Source: Lachnospiraceae bacterium
GTDB lineage: Bacteria; Bacillota; Clostridia; Lachnospirales; Lachnospiraceae
Assembly (NCBI GenBank): GCA_017958465.1
Contig: JAGDCQ010000005.1
Coordinates: 1-19,536 of the forward strand
Direction: 5' to 3'
Length of the DNA: 19,536 nucleotides
Shown here: positions 14,479 to 19,536 of the stretch, piece after piece
How positions within the stretch are numbered: the stretch's first letter is position 1
Layout of the letters: each line of letters opens with the position of its first letter
The notes under the pieces: generated by a model
The model's input: the letters and a program-made list of their open reading frames with translations, nothing else
Told to the model about the DNA's origin: nothing
Database searches by the model: none
Made by a program: the position numbers and the translations under genes

Positions 14479-15573
14479 ATGGCATACCTTACATTCAAAG
14501 ATATCAACAAAATCTATCCCAATGGTTTCCATGCCGTGCACAACTTCAATCTTGAAGTTGAGAAAGGGGAGTTCATCGTTTTTGTCGGCCCTTCGGGCTG
14601 CGGCAAATCCACTACTCTCCGTATGGTTGCCGGGCTTGAGAACATAAGCTCGGGCGAGTTTTTGATAAACGGACAGAGGGTTAACGAGAAGGGGCCGCGC
14701 GAGCGTGAGATCGCGATGGTTTTCCAGAGCTACGCTCTTTACCCGCACATGTCGGTTTACGACAACCTTGCCTTTGGTCGTACGCTCCAGGGCGTGGATG
14801 AGGATGTTATAGAGCAGAAGGTCATGAAAACGGCAAAGATCCTTGGCCTTACAGAGTATCTCGACAGAAAGCCGAGGGCCCTTTCCGGCGGCCAGCGCCA
14901 GCGTGTTGCGGTAGGACGTGCCATCATCCGTAAGGTAGGTGTTTTCCTTATGGATGAGCCTCTTTCGAACCTCGATGCAAAGCAGCGTGTGACCATGCGT
15001 TCCGAGATCACCCAGATCCACCGCCAGACAGGCGCCACCACCATCTACGTTACTCACGACCAGACAGAAGCCATGACAATGGCCGACCGTATCGTAGTAA
15101 TGAAGGAAGGCTATGTACAGCAGGTAGGAACCCCTTACGATCTGTACTTCAACCCTGTCAATGTCTTTGTTGCCGGCTTTATCGGCGAGCCTCCCATGAA
15201 CTTCATCAAGGGGACTGTAAACAACGGTTGCCTGAAGGTCGGAAAGTCGGATGTTAAGCTTTCCATGATAGTAAGCGAGAAGACTGTGGCAGAACACGAA
15301 GGAAAAGAGGTTTTCCTTGGCTTCAGACCTGAGCACGCCATCCTTACAAAAGGCAGTGCTCCCGCAGACAGCATCTGCTTTACCGGAACAGTGGAGCTTA
15401 CAGAGCTTCTTGGCGATAACACCAACGTATATATTGATATAGACGGCATAAATGCTATATTAAAGATCGATCCCCATGACACTCCTTCCCTCGATGAGGA
15501 GATCGGCTTCGCTATCCCGAAAGGATCCGCATATCTCTTCGATGGCGAGACAGAGGATCGCCTGACAGTCTGA
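14479..15573 (+). CDS. MalK/MsmK/UgpC-type sugar-import ATPase, second of two
   Basis: Predicted 364-residue cytoplasmic ATPase, the last gene of the transport operon. Walker A GPSGCGKST is at 37-45, the Q-loop is FQSYALYPHMSV, the signature LSGGQ is at 135-139, Walker B VFLMDE is at 155-160 and the H-loop is YVTHDQTEA; a TOBE-type domain forms the C-terminal third. These motifs are closer to the family consensus than those of the first ATPase, and their residue numbers are identical, showing a colinear paralogue. AAGGGAG (14466-14472) precedes the ATG. Two intact but different ATPases in one operon with two different permeases suggest an ATPase heterodimer, or two alternative homodimers. An intrinsic terminator follows at 15597. 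Confidence 0.94.
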   Translation: MAYLTFKDINKIYPNGFHAVHNFNLEVEKGEFIVFVGPSGCGKSTTLRMVAGLENISSGEFLINGQRVNEKGPREREIAMVFQSYALYPHMSVYDNLAFGRTLQGVDEDVIEQKVMKTAKILGLTEYLDRKPRALSGGQRQRVAVGRAIIRKVGVFLMDEPLSNLDAKQRVTMRSEITQIHRQTGATTIYVTHDQTEAMTMADRIVVMKEGYVQQVGTPYDLYFNPVNVFVAGFIGEPPMNFIKGTVNNGCLKVGKSDVKLSMIVSEKTVAEHEGKEVFLGFRPEHAILTKGSAPADSICFTGTVELTELLGDNTNVYIDIDGINAILKIDPHDTPSLDEEIGFAIPKGSAYLFDGETEDRLTV

Positions 15574-15596
15574 TCTTTACCAAATGACAAGTGCCG

Positions 15597-15630
15597 AAAG
15601 TCCGCGCCCTGAGTGGTGCGGGCTTTTTTT
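15597..15630 (+). terminator. Intrinsic terminator of the transport operon
   Basis: GTCCGCGCC (15600-15608), loop CTGAGT, GGTGCGGGC (15615-15623) with two G-U pairs, extended by AAA upstream against the T-run, followed by seven T (15624-15630). It is 24 bp after the stop of the second ATPase gene. Confidence 0.9.
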
Positions 15631-15639
15631 AGCCGCGGC

Positions 15640-15669
15640 TTGCCATTGCGGAAGTATTTGTGGTATACT
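15640..15669 (+). promoter_or_regulatory. Predicted SigA promoter of the plsC-lipid kinase-ispE genes
   Basis: TTGCCA (15640-15645), 18-bp spacer, TATACT (15664-15669). It lies directly behind the terminator of the transport operon and 34 bp before the plsC-like ATG. No operator is obvious. Confidence 0.7.
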
Positions 15670-15702
15670 CATATAAATGCGATTTTGATCGAGGGTTTGG
15701 AA

Positions 15703-16464
15703 ATGGAATTGATATTGAAAATACTGGGCTTCACGGTGCTGGGCTTCTTTGGGCTGGTGCTTTTGTATCTGGGGTTTCTTGCGATCTGCGCCTACTGCTT
15801 TGTGAGCCCCAAAAAGGAATACGATAAAAACAGCAGGTTTTACAGGCGCCTGCTTTACGATCCCACCTCCATAGTCCTGTTTTTCGGACGGGTACACGTT
15901 TTGACCACGGGACTTGAGAAAATGCCGGAAGGCCGCTTCCTGCTCGTCAGCAACCACAGGTCGAACTTCGACCCCATCGTGACCTGGCACGTGCTTGAAA
16001 AGTACGATCTTGCCTATATCTCAAAATTTGAAAACTTCAAAGTGCCTATCTGGGGCAGGATCATAAGAAAGTGCTGCTTCCTTGGGATAAACAGGACGGA
16101 CGCAAGGGAAGGGCTTAAAACCATAATAAAAGCCGTAAAGCTGCTTAAGGCCGACGAAGTTTCCATCGGGATCTACCCCGAGGGGACAAGGAGCAAGGAT
16201 GCAAGGCTGTCCCAGTTCCATGCAGGAAGCTTTAAGACGGCGCAGCAGGCGGGAGTCCCTGTAGTTGTCATGACAGTCCGTGGGACTGAGAAGATCCACA
16301 AAAACTTCCCCTTCAGAAAGAGCAATGTAAACGTTGATATCCTGGAGGTGATCCCCGCGGAAGAGGCAAAAGCGCTGAAGACCCAGGAACTTTCCGAAAA
16401 GGTGAGGGAGATAATGCGCGCAAACCTTCCTGAGGAAAAAGATGTTGAGATACAGGCTGAATGA
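15703..16464 (+). CDS. plsC: 1-acyl-sn-glycerol-3-phosphate acyltransferase family protein (PlsC type)
   Basis: Predicted 253-residue membrane-anchored enzyme that transfers an acyl chain to lysophosphatidic acid to make phosphatidic acid, the precursor of membrane phospholipids. A hydrophobic anchor spans about 4-33. The acyltransferase motif NHxxxxD is NHRSNFD at 84-90, the substrate-binding EGTRS is in YPEGTRS at 158-164, and a PVVVMTVRG-type segment follows. The ATG at 15703 is chosen because GAGGG lies 7 nt upstream and the promoter lies between it and an earlier in-frame start that would add 30 residues with no family similarity and would place the start inside the upstream terminator. 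The next gene encodes a lipid kinase, which fits a phospholipid role. Genomes often have several paralogues, so the exact acyl substrate is uncertain. Confidence 0.9.
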   Translation: MELILKILGFTVLGFFGLVLLYLGFLAICAYCFVSPKKEYDKNSRFYRRLLYDPTSIVLFFGRVHVLTTGLEKMPEGRFLLVSNHRSNFDPIVTWHVLEKYDLAYISKFENFKVPIWGRIIRKCCFLGINRTDAREGLKTIIKAVKLLKADEVSIGIYPEGTRSKDARLSQFHAGSFKTAQQAGVPVVVMTVRGTEKIHKNFPFRKSNVNVDILEVIPAEEAKALKTQELSEKVREIMRANLPEEKDVEIQAE

Positions 16465-16496
16465 CAGCCTTAATATAATAGGGACAGGAGTCAGTT

Positions 16497-17354
16497 ATGA
16501 AACAGTACATTCTTTTTAACCCGAAGGCCGGCGGAGGGACAAGAAGGGACCAGCTTGAAAACGAGCCGGCTCTTAAGGCGGAAGGCTTTGAAAATGCCTT
16601 TGTGGATCTGACAGGGATAGGATCCTACAAAGATTTCTTTGCCGGGCTTTCCGCGGAAGACCGCGTGGTGATATGCGGCGGCGACGGAACACTCCATCGT
16701 TTCGTGAACGATACGGAGGGCATCGACATAAAGCCTGCCGTATACTGTTACGCTGCAGGCACCGGCAACGATTTTCTGAACGACGTAAAAGACCGGGAAA
16801 AAGGGCTTCCGGTGTATTTTACACCCTACATGAAGGACCTCCCGAAGGTTACGGTGAACGGAAAAACAGAGCGCTTCATCAACAACGTGGGCTTTGGCCT
16901 CGACGGGTACTGCTGCGAGATAGGAGACGCGCAGCGTGAAAAAGGCGTTCTAAAGGTAAACTACACAGCAATAGCCTTAAAGGGGCTCCTTGGGGGCTAC
17001 AAGCGCGCAACCGCCACCATTGAGGCAGACGGCGTAAAGAAGACTTACAAAAATGTATGGCTTGCGCCCACTATGAACGGCCGGTTCTGCGGCGGCGGAA
17101 TGATGCTGGCGCCGGATCAGGACCGCCTTAACCCGGAACACACTGTTTCGCTGATGGTCATGCATTGCAGGAACAAGCTAAAGACGCTGCTTGTGTTCCC
17201 TACGGTTTTCAAGGGAAAACACGTTTTACATAAAGATATGGTGGAGGGCTTTAAGGCAAAGAAGGTCCATGTGGTCTTCGACACTCCGACCGCCATACAA
17301 ATAGACGGGGAAACAACAAAAAACGTTACCGAGTACTTTGTGGAAACGGCCTGA
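16497..17354 (+). CDS. Diacylglycerol kinase catalytic-domain lipid kinase (DagK/YegS type)
   Basis: Predicted 285-residue soluble or peripheral kinase that phosphorylates diacylglycerol or a related lipid with ATP, allowing diacylglycerol to re-enter phospholipid synthesis. The family motifs are FNPKAGGG (7-14), the nucleotide-binding GGDGT (61-65) and GTGNDF (88-93); a C-terminal QIDGET segment carries the conserved acidic residue. AGGAG (16486-16490) lies 6 nt before the ATG, and the gap to the plsC-like gene is 32 bp without a terminator, so the two probably share the promoter at 15640. Proteins of this family are often annotated broadly, and the true lipid substrate cannot be fixed from sequence. 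Confidence 0.9.
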   Translation: MKQYILFNPKAGGGTRRDQLENEPALKAEGFENAFVDLTGIGSYKDFFAGLSAEDRVVICGGDGTLHRFVNDTEGIDIKPAVYCYAAGTGNDFLNDVKDREKGLPVYFTPYMKDLPKVTVNGKTERFINNVGFGLDGYCCEIGDAQREKGVLKVNYTAIALKGLLGGYKRATATIEADGVKKTYKNVWLAPTMNGRFCGGGMMLAPDQDRLNPEHTVSLMVMHCRNKLKTLLVFPTVFKGKHVLHKDMVEGFKAKKVHVVFDTPTAIQIDGETTKNVTEYFVETA

Positions 17355-17451
17355 AGGCCGGTAAAGCAGGTTTTCCGGGGGCAGGCTTTTCGGGAAGCAG
17401 TCCCGGGACAGGCAAAGGCCCGTGACAGTCCAACGCGGATTTGGAGGCAAT

Positions 17452-18309
17452 ATGCAGGTTACAGAACGCGGCTACGCAAAAATCAATTTAAGCCTTGACG
17501 TTTTAAGGCGGAGGGATGACGGCTACCATGAGGTCCGCATGATCATGCAGACAGTGGATCTTTTCGACACTCTCGACTTCGAAAGGATACCTGAGGACAG
17601 GATAGAGCTGACAACAGACTCAGACATCCTTGCGGATATGGAGGGAAACCTTGTTTCCAAGGCCGCCAAGGCCTTCAAAAAGAGGTTTTCCATCGACGAA
17701 GGTATAAGAGTAAGCCTTAAGAAAAAGATCCCCATTGCCGCGGGACTTGCGGGCGGAAGCGCAGATGCTGCTGCAACCCTCAGGGCGATGAACAGGCTTT
17801 TCGACGTTAACGCCGAAAACTCCGTGCTCTGCGAGATAGCAGGGACCCTGGGTGCCGATGTACCTTTCTGCGTCTGCGGAGGAACTATGCTCTCGGAAGG
17901 CATAGGCGAAGTGCTCACGCCTGTGAAGAGCGGGCTAAAGGCTCACTGCGTGATAGTAAAGCCGGACTTTCCCATGCCTACAAAGTATGTCTACAACAAC
18001 CTTGTGCTGGACGAAAAAATAAAGCACCCGGATATCCGCGCCTGCCTTTCCGCTGTAGCGGACGGCAACCTCTACAGGCTTGCGGAGGTATCGGGGAACG
18101 TGCTCGAATCCGTATCCTGCAAGCTTCATCCCGAGATCGCCGAGATAAAGAACGTGCTTGAACGGCTTGGGGCTTCCTTCTCGCTGATGAGCGGCTCCGG
18201 CCCTTCGGTGTTTGCGCTTTTCGAGGATTATGACGACGCTAAGAATGCCTTCGATACCTTTAGCTCCGGAAAGTACGGAGCAGAGACATTCCTGACGGGG
18301 TTAAGGTAA
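17452..18309 (+). CDS. ispE: 4-diphosphocytidyl-2-C-methyl-D-erythritol kinase (MEP isoprenoid pathway)
   Basis: Predicted 285-residue cytoplasmic GHMP kinase that phosphorylates the 2-hydroxyl of CDP-methylerythritol, the fourth step of the MEP route to isoprenoid precursors. Lys10 in the N-terminal YAKINLSL and Asp136 in GADVPF are the expected active-site pair. The ATP-binding GHMP motif is PIAAGLAGGSADAA (94-107), and the third motif is SLMSGSGPSVFALF. Length is typical. The ATG at 17452 follows GGAGG (17443-17447); an earlier in-frame GTG at 17422 would add 10 residues not expected for the family. The 97-bp gap after the lipid kinase gene contains no clear promoter or terminator, so it may be co-transcribed. 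Confidence 0.96.
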   Translation: MQVTERGYAKINLSLDVLRRRDDGYHEVRMIMQTVDLFDTLDFERIPEDRIELTTDSDILADMEGNLVSKAAKAFKKRFSIDEGIRVSLKKKIPIAAGLAGGSADAAATLRAMNRLFDVNAENSVLCEIAGTLGADVPFCVCGGTMLSEGIGEVLTPVKSGLKAHCVIVKPDFPMPTKYVYNNLVLDEKIKHPDIRACLSAVADGNLYRLAEVSGNVLESVSCKLHPEIAEIKNVLERLGASFSLMSGSGPSVFALFEDYDDAKNAFDTFSSGKYGAETFLTGLR

Positions 18310-18374
18310 GTTTTGCCTGCACCCGCCGCAGAGTGAACGGAAGAACGAAAGGCACCCGCCACAAAAACAGGTGT

Positions 18375-18401
18375 TAAGTTTTGGGACTATCCCTCCGATA
18401 T
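18375..18401 (+). promoter_or_regulatory. SigD/sigma-28-like (motility) promoter
   Basis: TAAG (18375-18378), 15-bp spacer, TCCGATAT (18394-18401). The motility sigma consensus in Bacillus is TAAA, about 15 bp, GCCGATAT, so the -10 matches at 7 of 8 positions and the -35 at 3 of 4, with exact spacing. No SigA-like promoter is evident in this gap. Transcription would begin near 18408 and give a leader of about 105 nt for the gene at 18513. Confidence 0.72.
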
Positions 18402-18407
18402 ATGATA

Positions 18408-18512
18408 CAGAAACAGATGCAATAGGGCAAGGCTGCCCGTTGCTTAAACAGACGGAGCTGAAACGCAGGCAGGGCAAGGCTTTGGAGCCTGCGGGAAACA
18501 TGGAGGTTAGTT
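18408..18512 (+). other. Structured 5' leader with two hairpins and an 11-nt direct repeat
   Basis: Hairpin 1: GCAA (18419-18422) and GGGCA (18425-18429) pair with TGCCC (18434-18438) and TTGC (18440-18443). Hairpin 2: CGCAGGC (18464-18470) pairs with GCCTGCG (18487-18493), and AGGCT/AGCCT can fold inside it. AGGGCAAGGCT occurs in both hairpins (18424-18434 and 18471-18481), so GGGCA of the second copy could pair instead with TGCCC of the first. GGAGG (18502-18506) follows at 6 nt from the ATG. It could be a regulatory leader or a stabilising 5' end; it does not match a riboswitch class I know. Confidence 0.5.
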
Positions 18513-19103
18513 ATGGATATCAACAACATCACAGGCGTATTGGGTTATGAGAACACGACCGCTATCGCAAAAGAAGGAAAGACAAATAATACCGGTAACC
18601 CGGCAGAGACAGTGACCGGCTACAATGAGGGCGAGGCTGCCGTTTACGAGACCGGCGACAAGGAAAAGGTTGTTAAGCGCGACGATGAGACCATTAAGCG
18701 TATGACAGCCGAGCTTGAGCAGCGCAAGGCACAGCTGAGGAACCTTGTGGAGCAGATGCTCTCTAAGCAGGGCAAGACCTTCACCACATATAAAGAGATG
18801 TTTACTGCTATACAGAACGGCGAGATCGAGGTAGATCCCGAGGTTGCAAAGCAGGCTGAAGAGGACGTTTCCGAAGACGGCTACTGGGGAGTTGAGCAGA
18901 CTTCCGAGAGGCTTGTATCCTTTGCGAAGGCCCTTTCCGGCAGCAATCCCGAGTATGCCGACAAGATGATAGAGGCAGTAAAGGACGGTTTCAAGGAGGC
19001 TGAAGAGGCCTGGGGCGGCGAGCTCCCGGAGATCAGCCAGAGGACACTTGAGGCAACTATCAAGAAGCTCGAGAACTGGCGCGACGGCGTAACAGAGGCC
19101 TAA
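18513..19103 (+). CDS. Conserved hypothetical protein, probably in the motility regulon
   Basis: I cannot assign a function to this 196-residue protein. It has no signal peptide, no membrane segment and no cysteine. Residues 1-55 are polar and probably disordered, with many Asn, Thr, Gly and Glu; 56-85 form a charged helix, perhaps a coiled coil (RMTAELEQRKAQLRNLVEQM); 110-196 look like a compact helical domain with EDGYWGVEQTSERLVSFAKA and a conserved-looking EISQRTLEATIKKLENW end. From memory, similar domains occur in motile Clostridia, but this was not checked. The SigD-like promoter upstream supports a link with flagella or cell-surface motility. GGAGG is 6 nt upstream of the ATG, and a strong terminator follows, so it is a single-gene unit. 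Confidence 0.8.
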   Translation: MDINNITGVLGYENTTAIAKEGKTNNTGNPAETVTGYNEGEAAVYETGDKEKVVKRDDETIKRMTAELEQRKAQLRNLVEQMLSKQGKTFTTYKEMFTAIQNGEIEVDPEVAKQAEEDVSEDGYWGVEQTSERLVSFAKALSGSNPEYADKMIEAVKDGFKEAEEAWGGELPEISQRTLEATIKKLENWRDGVTEA

Positions 19104-19118
19104 GGCGCAGTGTTGTGC

Positions 19119-19147
19119 TTGTAAAAACTTCAAACGATTGGTATAAT
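19119..19147 (+). promoter_or_regulatory. SigA promoter with extended -10 for ylmH, placed just before a terminator
   Basis: TTGTAA (19119-19124), 17-bp spacer, TATAAT (19142-19147) preceded by TGG, which makes an extended -10. The start point would fall near 19154, inside the left arm of the next terminator hairpin, so transcripts from this promoter would lack the full stem and escape termination. A second TATAAT at 19179-19184 has no matching -35. Confidence 0.65.
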
Positions 19148-19148
19148 T

Positions 19149-19176
19149 ACCCCCGGAACGTATCCGGGGGTTTTTT
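19149..19176 (+). terminator. Intrinsic terminator of the hypothetical gene
   Basis: CCCCCGGA (19150-19157), loop ACGTA, TCCGGGGG (19163-19170), then six T (19171-19176). The stem is perfect and GC-rich, 45 bp after the stop of the gene at 18513. Confidence 0.95.
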
Positions 19177-19182
19177 GATATA

Positions 19183-19536
19183 ATGAACAACGAAGAGAGA
19201 TTGATGATAAACAGGTTTAAGGATCTTGCGCTCTGGAGCGCAAGCCGCGGCGTGCCGCGGTACAGCGCCTTCCTCGATATGGCGCAGCAGGATCTTTTAC
19301 AGCAGGGAAGGGCAGATTTTGCCGTTCCTTTCTGGCTTTACGGCGGTTTCGACGAGGCAGAGCGTGTTGTGGCCGCTTTCTGTGAGGAAGAGCCCGAAAA
19401 AGAGGCTTATCCGGTTGCAGCCGTGAGGGTTAGAGCCGCAAATATGAAATTCAAGGGCGAGCTTACCCACAGGGATTACCTGGGTTCCCTTATGGGCCTT
19501 GGGATCGAGCGTGACAGGCTTGGGGACATCACCGTA
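19183..19536 (+). CDS. ylmH: YlmH-type RNA-binding protein, 5' part only
   Basis: The window ends inside this gene, leaving 118 codons with no stop. The product resembles YlmH, a protein with a C-terminal S4 RNA-binding domain found with cell-division genes and linked to ribosome rescue in Firmicutes. Visible features are an N-terminal helix with NRFKDLALWSASRGVPRYSAFLD, the WLYGGFDEAERVVAAF segment and the characteristic ELTHRDYLGSLMGLGIERDR followed by GDITV; the S4 domain itself would lie beyond the window. ATG 19183 gives MNNEERLMINRF, which matches family N-termini, but its ribosome site would be the GGGGG of the terminator; ATG 19204 with weak GAGAG upstream is the alternative. Confidence 0.85.
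   Translation, partial: MNNEERLMINRFKDLALWSASRGVPRYSAFLDMAQQDLLQQGRADFAVPFWLYGGFDEAERVVAAFCEEEPEKEAYPVAAVRVRAANMKFKGELTHRDYLGSLMGLGIERDRLGDITV

Noticed and set aside
18408..18512. Cyclic-di-GMP riboswitch in the leader of the motility-linked gene
   Set aside because: The leader lacks the conserved GEMM core words, and its two simple hairpins do not match class I or II layouts that I know.
19226..19426. 66-residue Arg/Ser-rich frame near the right end
   Set aside because: It is out of frame with the YlmH coding sequence, which covers the same bases and has clear family motifs.

Overview
The window looks like the chromosome of an anaerobic Clostridia member, most likely Lachnospiraceae. The grounds are the protein families (OhrR, YheI/YheH-type ABC exporter, LplB/LplC-type sugar permeases, YlmH), strong AGGAGG-type ribosome binding sites, about 50% GC, and a SigD-like promoter that suggests a motile organism. 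Every supported gene is on the + strand. The assignment is an inference from gene content, not from a search.

Layout. 33-292: a 74-bp tandem repeat with palindromic cores. 293-662: no recognisable gene. 663-1942: a peroxide-response unit in which an OhrR-type regulator, with a perfect palindrome inside its own promoter, is followed by a glutathione-peroxidase-family gene interrupted by an in-frame TAG. 1945-5742: a promoter and two overlapping genes for a heterodimeric ABC exporter, one subunit having a degenerate catalytic site and an unusual insertion. 5743-5988: a complex regulatory region with two candidate promoters, a cre-like site and a branched inverted repeat. 5989-15573: a ten-gene same-strand transport operon. 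15640-18309: plsC-like, lipid-kinase and ispE genes. 18375-19103: a SigD-like promoter, a structured leader and a small protein of unknown function. 19119-19536: a promoter overlapping a terminator, then the 5' part of ylmH.

The centrepiece is the transport operon at 5989-15573: a six-helix membrane protein, two LplB/LplC-type permeases, a large lipoprotein that binds solute, then two successive modules, each made of two small four-helix membrane proteins and one MalK/MsmK-type ATPase. Importers with LplB/LplC-type permeases usually have no ATPase gene of their own and use a shared one. Here there are two different ATPases plus five extra membrane proteins and no sugar-cleaving enzyme. I infer a specialised importer with a heterodimeric ATPase and accessory membrane subunits. 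This is the best candidate for an undescribed system.

Other points of interest are the TAG in the peroxidase gene, which cuts off the Trp-Asn half of the catalytic tetrad, and the SigD-like promoter that links an uncharacterised protein to motility.
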